Source: Candidimonas nitroreducens
GTDB taxonomy: Bacteria > Pseudomonadota > Gammaproteobacteria > Burkholderiales > Burkholderiaceae_B
Assembly (NCBI RefSeq): GCF_002209565.1
Contig: NZ_NJIH01000007.1
Location: forward strand, 62,001 to 126,000
Length of the DNA: 64,000 nt
Reading direction: 5' to 3'
Part shown: in pieces, positions 57,010 through 64,000 of the stretch
How positions within the stretch are numbered: the stretch's first letter is position 1
Layout: every line of letters starts with the position of its first letter
Program-made: the position numbers and the translations under genes
Notes under the pieces: generated by a model
Databases searched by the model: none
Told to the model about the DNA's origin: nothing
The model's input: the letters and a program-made list of their open reading frames with translations, nothing else

Positions 57010-57939
57010 ATGCTCACCATCCAAGAACTCGTCAGCGACAATGCCGACAAAATCCCCTTCACCTGGATCGCCGGGCTGGGCGCGGCGCACCGCCTGATCC
57101 CCGACGTCGGCATGTCCGGGGCCGACCTGGTGGGCCACCTGAACCTGATCCACCCCTCGCGCATACAGGTGTTCGGCCGCGAAGAGCTGTCCTATTACAC
57201 GCGCTTCGAGCCCAAGCGGCGCGTGCACCATCTGGAAGACCTGGTCGCCGGCGGCGTGCCGGCCATGCTGATCGCCGGCGACCAGCCGGTGCCGGACGAC
57301 CTGCGCGAGTTCTGCAATCTGCAGCAGATCCCGCTGCTGGGCACGCCCATCGAGGCGGCGCAGCTCATAGATCTGCTGCGCATCTACCTGGGCAAGCGGC
57401 TCGCTCCCAAGACCACGGTGCACGGCGTGTTCATGGACGTGCTGGGCCTGGGCGTGCTGATCACCGGCGAATCCGGCCTGGGCAAGAGCGAACTGGCGCT
57501 GGAACTGATCTCGCGCGGCCACGGCCTGGTGGCCGACGACGCGGTAGAGCTGTCGCGCACCGCGCCGAACATGATCGAAGGCACCTGCCCGTCGCTGCTG
57601 CAGAACCTGCTGGAGGTGCGCGGCCTGGGCCTGCTGGACATACGCACGATATTCGGCGAAACCTCGGTGCGGCGCAAAATGAAGCTCAAGCTGGTGGTGC
57701 AGCTGATGCGCTCCAGCGCCGACGCCTTCGAGCGCCTGCCCGTGCAGGATCAAACCCAGGACATCCTGGGCATCCCCATACGCCGCGTCATGCTGCAGGT
57801 TGCGGCCGGCCGCAATCTGGCCGTACTGGTCGAGGCCGCGGTGCGCAACACCATCCTGACGCTGCGCGGCATCGACACCATGGGAGAATTCATAGAGCGC
57901 CAGGCGCTGGCGATCATGGAAAACAGCCGCAAAGAGTAA
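57010..57939 (+). CDS. hprK: HPr kinase/phosphorylase
   Basis: Bifunctional enzyme that phosphorylates and dephosphorylates a Ser residue in HPr-like proteins. The 309-residue protein has the N-terminal domain (MLTIQELVSDNADKIPFTWI), Walker A TGESGLGKSELALEL near residue 153, LVADDAVELSR, and the family signature LEVRGLGLLDIRTIFG. Outside Firmicutes HprK typically occurs beside ptsN as part of regulatory PTS systems in alpha- and betaproteobacteria, matching this location. The ATG at 57010 fits; earlier in-frame starts would overlap ptsN. Genes for HPr and EI are not in the window. Confidence 0.95.
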   Translation: MLTIQELVSDNADKIPFTWIAGLGAAHRLIPDVGMSGADLVGHLNLIHPSRIQVFGREELSYYTRFEPKRRVHHLEDLVAGGVPAMLIAGDQPVPDDLREFCNLQQIPLLGTPIEAAQLIDLLRIYLGKRLAPKTTVHGVFMDVLGLGVLITGESGLGKSELALELISRGHGLVADDAVELSRTAPNMIEGTCPSLLQNLLEVRGLGLLDIRTIFGETSVRRKMKLKLVVQLMRSSADAFERLPVQDQTQDILGIPIRRVMLQVAAGRNLAVLVEAAVRNTILTLRGIDTMGEFIERQALAIMENSRKE

Positions 57940-57981
57940 TGCCTGGGCGGGCCGCGCACCTACACCTGGAATTCATCTGAC

Positions 57982-58845
57982 ATGTTTCGCGTCGTACTTA
58001 TCACGGGTATTTCCGGCTCCGGCAAATCGGTCGCCCTGCGGCTGCTCGAAGACGCCGGCTATACCTGTGTCGACAACCTGCCGGTGCGCTTCCTGCACGA
58101 ATTCATCGCCAGCACGCGCGAAGACTCCCTGGAGCGCGTGGCCGTCGCCATAGACGTGCGCTCGCCGGGCGAGCTGGCCGAGCTGCCGGGCGTCATCAAC
58201 GACCTGCGCGCCGGCGGCACGGCCTTTCGCGTCATTTTCCTGGACGCCAGCGACCATACCCTGCAGCAGCGCTACTCGGAATCGCGCCGCCGCCATCCTC
58301 TTACCGACAAGCTGCAGCGCGGCGGCAAGACGCCCTCGCTGCAAGACTGCATAGACACCGAACGCGAACTGCTGGCCCCGCTGCGCGAGCAGGAACACGT
58401 CATCGACACGTCCGACCTGACCCCGGGCCAGCTGCGCGCCTGGGTGCGCGACCTGGTGCAGGCCGACCGCGCGCCGGTGGTGCTGACATTCGAGTCTTTT
58501 GCCTACAAGCGCGGGGTGCCGGGCGACGCCGACCTGGTGTTCGACGTGCGCTGCCTGCCCAACCCGCACTACGACCGCGCCCTGCGCCCCCTTACCGGGC
58601 GCGACGAAGCTGTGGCAAAATGGCTTGGCCAGTTCGGCAGCGTCGAGACCATGATCGAGGACATCTCGGGCTTCATACGGCGCTGGCTGCCTCTGTACAT
58701 GCAGGATACCCGCAACTACCTGACGGTGGCCATCGGCTGCACCGGCGGGCAGCACCGTTCGGTCTATGTCGTAGAGCAGCTTGCCAGGCGCTTCGCCGAT
58801 CACTCGCCGCTGCTGGTTCGGCATCGCGCCCAGCCTCCCGCTTAG
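57982..58845 (+). CDS. rapZ: RNase adaptor protein RapZ
   Basis: P-loop protein that in E. coli guides RNase E to the small RNA GlmZ and so controls glucosamine-6-phosphate synthase. The 287-residue product starts MFRVVLITGISGSGKSVALR (Walker A at 9-16), has YTCVDNLPVRFL, and the C-terminal domain with LPNPHYDRALRPLTGRDEAV and VAIGCTGGQHRSVYVVEQLA. The GlmZ/GlmY RNAs are not known in Betaproteobacteria, so the RNA target may differ. It lies 42 bases after hprK. Its TAG stop is followed by GGTCTGTCCAC, a degenerate element A arm, and the full element A hairpin comes 57 bases later. Confidence 0.94.
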   Translation: MFRVVLITGISGSGKSVALRLLEDAGYTCVDNLPVRFLHEFIASTREDSLERVAVAIDVRSPGELAELPGVINDLRAGGTAFRVIFLDASDHTLQQRYSESRRRHPLTDKLQRGGKTPSLQDCIDTERELLAPLREQEHVIDTSDLTPGQLRAWVRDLVQADRAPVVLTFESFAYKRGVPGDADLVFDVRCLPNPHYDRALRPLTGRDEAVAKWLGQFGSVETMIEDISGFIRRWLPLYMQDTRNYLTVAIGCTGGQHRSVYVVEQLARRFADHSPLLVRHRAQPPA

Positions 58846-58902
58846 GGTCTGTCCACAGGAGCCGCATAGCCATGAAAAATCAGGCTGAACCTATTCTGGA
58901 TC

Positions 58903-58954
58903 CAGGGCCTGTTCACACTAAAAGGGGTGCCTCTTTTAGCGTGAACAGGCCCTG
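58903..58954. repeat. Element A, complete palindrome
   Basis: Two 22-base arms (58903-58924 and 58933-58954) are inverted copies with one mismatch, separated by eight bases. The left arm contains the core GGGCCTGTTCACACTAAAAG. It is followed by AAAGAAGTGCC, also seen at the ubiJ copy. It would form a very stable hairpin between rapZ and rlpA. It lacks a T-run and is found as half copies in at least three other places, so it looks like a dispersed repeat rather than an ordinary terminator. Confidence 0.82.
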
Positions 58955-58984
58955 AAAGAAGTGCCCAGCGCCACATCGGGAGCC

Positions 58985-60055
58985 ATGACCGTACTGCGTT
59001 CGCTTGCCGCCATCCTGACTCTGACCTGCCTGGCCGTTCTGGCGGGCTGCTCTACCACGCACACGCGCGGCGGCGGCTACTACAAGAACGACGGCCCCGG
59101 CGGCTACGCTCTCGACCTCAGCAAAATCCCCGACGCCGTGCCGCGCATCGAAACCCCGTCGACGGCGGCCAGCAAGCCCTATTCGGTGTTCGGCAAACGC
59201 TACGTGCCGATGGGCTCGAGCCAGCCGTTCCGCCAAGTCGGCACCGCCTCGTGGTATGGCAAGATGTTCCATGGCGCCAAGACCTCTACCGGCGAAACCT
59301 ACAATATGTACGCCATGACGGCGGCGCACCCCACTTTGCCGATTCCCAGCTATGCCCGCGTCACGCGCGTCGGCACGGGCCAGTCGGTAATCGTGCGCGT
59401 CAACGACCGCGGCCCCTTCCATAGCGGGCGCATCATGGACTTGTCCTATGTGGCGGCGGCCAAGCTGGGCATTATCGGGCCGGGCAGCGGCAAGGTCATC
59501 GTCGACGCCATCACCAATACCGACATCGCGCGCGGCAATACCCATCTATCGGACATCGCAGCGGCAACCGGCGGCCGGGTACAGCCCCCGCCGCAGGCCG
59601 AGCCGGCCGCCGAGCCGGTAGTGGCCAAGGCCGTACAGGAACCCACGCCGAACGTCATGCTGGCACTGGATCAGCCGTCCGCGGCCGCCGACAGCCCGCA
59701 GCAGGCACCCGCCCCCGCCGCCACGAGCGACCCCGCGCCCCGCCCGCAAACCGCCGCCGCGGCCTACCGAAGGCCCGACTCCGGCCCCGCGCCGGCCGCC
59801 GACGCCGACGGCATCTACCTGCAGTTCGGGGCCTTCAGCGGCGCCGAAAACGCCGACCGCCTGGCACAAAAGATCAACACACGGATCGCCGGCACCGAAG
59901 GACACAACGCCCACGTCGAGCCAGGGGGCAATCTATACCGGGTTCAGTTGGGCCCTTACCCTGACCGCGGCACGGCGGTCAATGCGGCCTGGCGCATCCG
60001 GCAGAGCACCGGCATGGCCTCGACGCTGGTGACGCCCGACGTCGCCCTGCGCTGA
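58985..60055 (+). CDS. rlpA: Septal-ring lytic transglycosylase-type lipoprotein RlpA
   Basis: Outer-membrane lipoprotein acting on peptidoglycan lacking stem peptides at the septum. The 356-residue protein has a signal peptide and lipobox CLAVLAGC. The double-psi beta-barrel carries GTASWYGKMFHGAKTSTGE and the catalytic-type Asp in VIVRVNDRGPFHSGRIMDLS. A Pro/Ala-rich linker follows, then a C-terminal SPOR domain (IYLQFGAFSGAENADRLAQK, YRVQLGPYPDRGTA) that binds denuded glycan. The ATG at 58985 follows GGGAG; a GTG at 58961 is less likely. It ends seven bases from the convergent rsmI stop. Confidence 0.94.
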   Translation: MTVLRSLAAILTLTCLAVLAGCSTTHTRGGGYYKNDGPGGYALDLSKIPDAVPRIETPSTAASKPYSVFGKRYVPMGSSQPFRQVGTASWYGKMFHGAKTSTGETYNMYAMTAAHPTLPIPSYARVTRVGTGQSVIVRVNDRGPFHSGRIMDLSYVAAAKLGIIGPGSGKVIVDAITNTDIARGNTHLSDIAAATGGRVQPPPQAEPAAEPVVAKAVQEPTPNVMLALDQPSAAADSPQQAPAPAATSDPAPRPQTAAAAYRRPDSGPAPAADADGIYLQFGAFSGAENADRLAQKINTRIAGTEGHNAHVEPGGNLYRVQLGPYPDRGTAVNAAWRIRQSTGMASTLVTPDVALR

Positions 60056-60062
60056 TGCGGCC

Positions 60063-60998
60063 TCAGGCTTGCGCCGGCCGGCGCGCCAGTGCGCGCGCAT
60101 AAAGCTCATCACGCGGCAGGCCGGTCAGCTTGGAGGCGATCCGCGCCGCGTCCCGCACGCTCAGCGACTCCAGCAGGGTGTCGAGCAGCTCGGCGGTGCG
60201 GGCGTCGTCCGCCCCGGCAGCAGCCGGCTCCGCGCCCTGGTGCACGATCAGCACGAATTCCCCCTGGCTGCGGTGCGCGTCGGCCGCCAGCCAGGCTTCT
60301 ATCTGCTCCAGAGGCAGCGTGACGATCTCTTCGAAGCGTTTGGTCAGTTCGCGCGCCAGCGTCAGCCGGCGCCCGGCCCCGCATACCGCCAGCAGATCGG
60401 CCACTGCCTGCGCCAGCCGATGCGGCGACTCGAACATCACCACCGGCGCCGGCACGGCGCACCATTGCGCCAGCCACTTGCGCCGCGACGCCTGGCGCGG
60501 CGGCATGAAGCCGGCAAAAACAAAGGCGGGGTTCTCGTCCGAGGTGGCGCCGCTGGCCATCAGCGCGGTGATCACGGCACTGGCCCCGGGCAGCGCCACA
60601 ACCCGGTAGCCGGCCTCGCGCACGGTGCGCACGATGCGTGCGCCTGGGTCGCTGACGCCCGGCGCGCCGGCGTCGGACACCAGAGCGACACGCTGGCCCT
60701 CGGCCAGGCGCTGAACGATGGCCTGCGCGGCCTCGGCCTCATTGTGCCGGTGCGCCGCCATGAGCGGAGTGTCGACCCCCCAGGCCTGCAGCAGCGTGCG
60801 GCTGGCGCGCGTGTCTTCGGCGGCGATCACGTCGCAGCGCCGCAGCGCCTGCCAGGCACGCAGGCTCAGGTCGCCGAGATTGCCTATGGGCGTGGCCACC
60901 ACGTATAGCGTGGCTTGCGGCCAGGCCTGCGCCCCGACGCGTTCGATGAGATCATTCCATGACGCCGGGGGCTCTGCAAAACGGGAGGCATCGTTCAT
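60063..60998 (-). CDS. rsmI: 16S rRNA (cytidine-1402-2'-O)-methyltransferase
   Basis: SAM-dependent enzyme that 2'-O-methylates C1402 in the ribosomal P site. The 311-residue protein has LYVVATPIGNLGDLSLRAWQAL, DVIAAEDTRASRTLLQAWG, RVALVSDAGAPGVSDPGARIV and the GASAVITALMASG loop of the tetrapyrrole-methylase fold. The ATG at 60998 is preferred; a TTG two codons upstream also exists. It is divergent from yraN with about 100 bases between, the usual arrangement in proteobacteria. Confidence 0.96.
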   Translation of the reverse strand: MNDASRFAEPPASWNDLIERVGAQAWPQATLYVVATPIGNLGDLSLRAWQALRRCDVIAAEDTRASRTLLQAWGVDTPLMAAHRHNEAEAAQAIVQRLAEGQRVALVSDAGAPGVSDPGARIVRTVREAGYRVVALPGASAVITALMASGATSDENPAFVFAGFMPPRQASRRKWLAQWCAVPAPVVMFESPHRLAQAVADLLAVCGAGRRLTLARELTKRFEEIVTLPLEQIEAWLAADAHRSQGEFVLIVHQGAEPAAAGADDARTAELLDTLLESLSVRDAARIASKLTGLPRDELYARALARRPAQA

Positions 60999-61101
60999 AC
61001 TCAAACCTGGATCTTGTTGCTCGTTATTCGGGATGCACCGGGCAGGCCACGGGGCCGCGACGGAGGCCGCGCAGCCTGCCCGCTACGCAAGGGGCCGACG
61101 C

Positions 61102-61602
61102 ATGCAGGGTGAAGATTCCGCCATCCTACTCGAACTGGCACGCATTGCTCAGCGTGATGCCATACGCCGCCGCAAGCGCAGGCTGGCCGCCGCGGCCCGC
61201 CCGCAAAAACCGCGGCGCGCGGCGCCGTCGCGCATGCCGACCCAAGCCCAGCAAAACGGACTACAGGCCGAATCCCAGGCACGGCGCTGGCTGGAAAGAT
61301 CCGGCCTGCGCATCCTGGCGCGCAACCTGCGCTGCGGCGTGGGCGAAATCGACCTGGTCGGGCTGGACGGAGCGGTGCTGGTGTTCATCGAAGTGCGACA
61401 CAGGCGCTCGACGCAGTACGGCGGTGCGGCAGCCAGTGTAAACCGTCAAAAGCAGCAGCGTCTGATGCGGGCCGCGCAATACTTTCTGCCGCGGCTGAGC
61501 CGCCGCTATTTCGACTGCAATATCCCTGCCTGCCGGTTCGACGTCGTGGCCTTGGAGCCGTCGGGGCTGCGCTGGTACAAGCATGCCTTCGGCTCGGACT
61601 GA
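61102..61602 (+). CDS. yraN: UPF0102 (YraN) family endonuclease-like protein
   Basis: Small protein of the restriction-endonuclease-like fold. The conserved core is QAESQARRWLERSGLRILAR, NLRCGVGEIDLVGLDGAVLVFIEVRHRR and RLMRAAQYFLPR, with the Asp-Glu-x-Lys-like acidic residues of the PD-(D/E)XK fold in GEIDLV and FIEVR. From the ATG at 61102 it has 166 residues including a 44-residue basic leader; a start at the Met of 61234 would give the usual short form. Function is not established. Confidence 0.88.
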   Translation: MQGEDSAILLELARIAQRDAIRRRKRRLAAAARPQKPRRAAPSRMPTQAQQNGLQAESQARRWLERSGLRILARNLRCGVGEIDLVGLDGAVLVFIEVRHRRSTQYGGAAASVNRQKQQRLMRAAQYFLPRLSRRYFDCNIPACRFDVVALEPSGLRWYKHAFGSD

Positions 61603-61667
61603 AGCGCTGCGCGGCGCCGGCCGATTCGGGCTTGCCGGCGACTGCTTCGGCATCAAGAACTTTTAAT

Positions 61668-61721
61668 CACAATTGTGGTTGTCAATATTACCAACGTGAT
61701 TGAATAACATTATTCAATCAC
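61668..61721 (+). promoter_or_regulatory. Palindromic operators upstream of the XRE repressor gene
   Basis: Two dyads are visible: CACAATTGTG (61668-61677) and a perfect 26-base palindrome (61696-61721) with arms GTGATTGAATAA/TTATTCAATCAC around CA. The second ends four bases before the GTG start. The stretch is strikingly AT-rich compared with the rest of the window. TTGTCA (61679-61684) is a possible -35. The arrangement resembles phage-type repressor operators. Confidence 0.75.
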
Positions 61722-61725
61722 GAAT

Positions 61726-62106
61726 GTGAATACCTTTGCCGAGCGCATGCGCCACGCCCGCAAGCTGCGCCACCTCACTCAAGCCGAGGTGGCGATTGCT
61801 TGCGGCTTGTCGCAAGGGGCCATCGCCAACTACGAAAGCGGCAATCGCGCCGCGCCCAAGGATATATTCGGTCTGGCCGAAGCCTTGAAGGTCAATGCAT
61901 TCTGGCTGCGGCACGGCAAAGGCGAAATGGATCCCGTCCCCCTCAGCGAGCCCCTGGTGGACGAGCCCGGGCCCAAAGGATCCACACACACGTGGCCGTT
62001 CGAGCGCATTCCGCCGCAATCCTACTGGAATCTTTCGGTGCACGACCGCCAGCTCGTCGAAAGCACCGTCCTGAGCCTCATCACCTCGCTGTCCGGCGGC
62101 CAATGA
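61726..62106 (+). CDS. XRE-family (phage CI-like) repressor, small
   Basis: A 126-residue DNA-binding protein with the HTH in residues 4-60: FAERMRHARKLRHLTQAEVA, CGLSQGAIANYESGNRAAPK. The C-terminal part (WPFERIPPQSYWNLSVHDRQ, ESTVLSLITSL) is a short helical tail without the S24 protease domain of full CI proteins. The start is a GTG right after a 26-base palindrome, so there is no Shine-Dalgarno sequence and the message may be nearly leaderless. The only target in view is its own promoter. It may be a phage-derived repressor kept after loss of the phage; no other phage gene is nearby. Confidence 0.85.
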   Translation: MNTFAERMRHARKLRHLTQAEVAIACGLSQGAIANYESGNRAAPKDIFGLAEALKVNAFWLRHGKGEMDPVPLSEPLVDEPGPKGSTHTWPFERIPPQSYWNLSVHDRQLVESTVLSLITSLSGGQ

Positions 62107-62143
62107 TCGCGCAAAAGGCAAGGCAACCGGGCCCCGATCGGGC

Positions 62144-63208
62144 TCAGGACAGCACGACTTTGCTGCTTTCCCGGACAAGCAGCTCGCACGGCACCAGCGT
62201 GCGGCTGGCGACAGGCTCGGGCTCGGGGCTCGCGGCAAGCAAGCGCAGCACGGTGCGGGCCGCCTGCTGCCCGATTTCATAGCGGCCCGGCCGCAACGTG
62301 GTCAAGGCCGGCTTGAGACTGGCGGCAATCCCGGCACCGCCGAAACCCGCAATCGCACAGTCCGCCGGCAGGCGAACCCCGCAATCGGCAGCGTGCAATA
62401 TGGCCCCCGCGGCCATATAGTCATTAGTGAAGATGATGGCCTGTGGGCGCGTATCGCGCGGCCCCGCCTTCAAGGCGGCGATCTCGCGCGCGCCGGCCTC
62501 GTAGTCATCGCTTGCATCGGCCCTGCGCACGTCCGGGGCCAGGCCGGCCGCCGCCATGGCTCGGGCGTACCCCTCGGCGCGCTGGGTCGCGCGAAAATCT
62601 TCTTCGGCAAAAGGCAGCACGAAGCGCACTCGTTTGGCGCCCTGCTCCAGAAAGTGCCTGGCCAATTCGGTTCCGGCCTCTGCATGAGGAAAGCCGACCT
62701 GGTGGAAGGGCCGGCCATCCACAAAGCCCCATGCCTCGACGATGGGAATATTCAACGCGCCCAACATGGCTTCGGCGGCAGGGGTATGGTCGTCGCGCGT
62801 CAGTATCAGCGCACTGGGATGCCAGCCCACGAACGCGCGGATCGCATCCTCTTCCAAAGACCGGGAATAGCGTGCATTGGCCAACAGCAGCTGCAGGCCG
62901 GAGGCCTGCAGCTCATCGGTCATGCCTTTGACCAGGTCGGCGAATGTCGCGCTGGCAATGTTCTGCATGACCGCGCACACCACGCGCCCGCGCCCCGAAG
63001 CCAGGCCGCCGGCCACCTGGCTCGGTACATAGCCTATGCGCTCGATGATCTCGCGCAGGCGCTCGCGCACGGCCTCGGACACTTTTTCCGGGCTGTTGAA
63101 GTAGCGCGAGACCGTGATGGACGAAACCCCGGCAAGTGCGGCCACGTCGCGGATGGTTCGCGTGCCTGCCTTGCGGCGCGAGGCGCGCCGGCTGCTGGGC
63201 TGGTTCAT
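62144..63208 (-). CDS. LacI-family transcription regulator, GntR-like
   Basis: Repressor of 354 residues with the LacI HTH near the N-terminus (TIRDVAALAGVSSITVSRYF, then the hinge region GYVPSQVAGGLASGR) and a periplasmic-binding-type ligand domain (VVCAVMQNIASATFADLVKG, AIIFTNDYMAAGAILHAADC, GFGGAGIAASLKPALTT). The ligand domain is closest by eye to the gluconate repressor GntR group. The ATG at 63208 follows AGGTG six bases upstream. It is divergent from the Bug receptor gene with an operator-like palindrome between, so it probably controls both. Confidence 0.9.
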   Translation of the reverse strand: MNQPSSRRASRRKAGTRTIRDVAALAGVSSITVSRYFNSPEKVSEAVRERLREIIERIGYVPSQVAGGLASGRGRVVCAVMQNIASATFADLVKGMTDELQASGLQLLLANARYSRSLEEDAIRAFVGWHPSALILTRDDHTPAAEAMLGALNIPIVEAWGFVDGRPFHQVGFPHAEAGTELARHFLEQGAKRVRFVLPFAEEDFRATQRAEGYARAMAAAGLAPDVRRADASDDYEAGAREIAALKAGPRDTRPQAIIFTNDYMAAGAILHAADCGVRLPADCAIAGFGGAGIAASLKPALTTLRPGRYEIGQQAARTVLRLLAASPEPEPVASRTLVPCELLVRESSKVVLS

Positions 63209-63257
63209 GGTTTTCACCTATGGTTCCGTGACGGATAAGAACTTTACACTCTATCCG

Positions 63258-63273
63258 ATGTTAGCGGTAACAT
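63258..63273. promoter_or_regulatory. GntR-type LacI-family operator
   Basis: The 16-base palindrome ATGTTAGCGGTAACAT has perfect 6-base arms with a CG in the centre, matching the general form of LacI-family operators and close to the E. coli GntR site. It lies 50 bases from the regulator start and 120 bases from the Bug gene start. Confidence 0.75.
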
Positions 63274-63393
63274 AAATATAAGAAAACATGCCGCGGAAAT
63301 ACGCCGGAAAGCCTGGCAGGCAATGCCACCCACCTGTCGAGTGGCAGCGGCTTTGCGGGAGACAGGGCCCACTTTGAATAGGAGACAAACTCA

Positions 63394-64000
63394 ATGAACC
63401 GCCGACAAATGTTGTTCCGCTGCCTTACCAGCCTTGCGGTCTGCGCCATGCTGGACGTACCGCAGGCCGCCGTGGCGCAAGCTTCCGGCGCCTACCCCAG
63501 CCGGCCCATCACGCTGGTGGTGCCCTATCCGCCGGGGGGTGCGGCCGACCAGTTCGCGCGCTCATTGGGCCACGCGCTGGGCGAGCGCCTGGGCCAGTCG
63601 GTGGTGGTCGAGAACCGCCCGGGGGCAAACGGCAATATCGGCTCCGCCTACGTGGCGCGGCGCCAGGCGGCCGACGGCTATACGCTGCTGCTGGGCTCGG
63701 CCAGTACGCTGACGATCAACCCCAATCTGTATGCCGACATAGGCTACGATCCGGTCAAGGACTTGCAGCCGATCACCCTTACCCACCAGATGCCCAACGT
63801 ACTGGTGGTCAGCTCGAAGACCCCGTACAAGCGGGTGGCCGACGTCGTCCGCGCGGCCAAGGCAAACCCTGGCCACATCGCCTTCGGCTCGGCCGGCTAC
63901 GGCAACACCATGCACCTGGCCGGCGTCCTGTTCCAGAGGCAGGCTGGCATCAAGCTGGTGCACGTGCCGTACAAGGGAGGCGCGCCGGCGCTCATGGACG
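63394..64000 (+). CDS. Bug-family (TctC) periplasmic solute-binding protein, partial
   Basis: Receptor of the tripartite tricarboxylate transporter type, cut by the right window edge after about 202 of an expected 325 residues. It has a signal peptide (MNRRQMLFRCLTSLAVCAML, cleavage near VAQA) and the family blocks YPSRPITLVVPYPPGGAADQFAR, VVVENRPGANGNIGSAYVAR and HVPYKGGAPALMD. The ATG has AGGAG nine bases upstream. Hundreds of such paralogues occur in Bordetella-type genomes, mostly as orphan receptors. The divergent LacI-type regulator suggests control by the ligand or a related carbohydrate acid. Confidence 0.93.
   Translation, partial: MNRRQMLFRCLTSLAVCAMLDVPQAAVAQASGAYPSRPITLVVPYPPGGAADQFARSLGHALGERLGQSVVVENRPGANGNIGSAYVARRQAADGYTLLLGSASTLTINPNLYADIGYDPVKDLQPITLTHQMPNVLVVSSKTPYKRVADVVRAAKANPGHIAFGSAGYGNTMHLAGVLFQRQAGIKLVHVPYKGGAPALMD

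Overview
The window is GC-rich, densely packed bacterial chromosome. The gene content and order (coaE-zapD, panC-scpA-DUF3460, kdsD-kdsC-lptC-lptA-lptB-hpf-ptsN-hprK-rapZ, ubiE-ubiJ-ubiB, a DUF3683 FAD/FeS oxidoreductase, a Bug-family tricarboxylate receptor) point to a betaproteobacterium of the Burkholderiales, most likely Alcaligenaceae close to Bordetella/Achromobacter/Pusillimonas. The genus cannot be fixed from the sequence alone. No rRNA, tRNA, CRISPR array, prophage or intact transposase gene was seen.

Layout. 1-7127: an MdtABC-like RND efflux operon read leftwards and cut by the window edge. 7386-9670: zapD, coaE and a shortened prepilin peptidase, without pilB/pilC. 9747-12953: an NlpE-like lipoprotein, an HTH-only LuxR-type protein, panC, scpA and a DUF3460 protein. 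13020-15639: a DHA2-type MFS exporter and an MmyB-type regulator, separated by a strongly palindromic spacer. 15668-23055: a cobalamin block with metH, a cobalamin riboswitch, btuB and a btuF-like gene. 23169-27079: thiD, a PCMT-family methyltransferase, a VapBC-like toxin-antitoxin pair, the heptose-1-phosphate adenylyltransferase and a di-iron ferritin-like protein. 27415-31886: ubiquinone genes ubiB, ubiJ, ubiE around a Tim44-domain protein. 32006-37052: phoBR and the 5-oxoprolinase genes pxpB, pxpC, pxpA. 37172-44247: a 1312-residue oxidoreductase, a YqaA-type membrane protein, ilvA and apt. 44504-51960: gbsR-cydA-cydB-cydX-cydD-cydC, a complete cytochrome bd locus including the 45-residue CydX. 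52112-58845: KDO synthesis, LPS transport and PTS-Ntr genes. 58985-64000: rlpA, rsmI, yraN, an XRE repressor with palindromic operators, a LacI-type regulator with a GntR-like operator and a truncated Bug receptor gene.

Most of this is core metabolism and envelope biology. The least ordinary content is two families of short dispersed palindromic repeats. Element B (about 100 bp, bounded by CTAG, with imperfect inverted ends) has two copies. One lies between pxpC and pxpA, flanked by near-identical 15-bp direct repeats. The other lies in frame inside the 5' end of cydC and appears to have given CydC a long extra N-terminus. Element A (core GGGCCTGTTCACACTAAAAG) occurs as a full hairpin between rapZ and rlpA and as half copies at ubiJ/ubiB, metH and the MmyB regulator. 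It supplies the UbiJ C-terminus and stop codon, and probably the ribosome-binding site of the regulator. I do not recognise either element as a named family. These repeats are the best candidates in the window for something undescribed.
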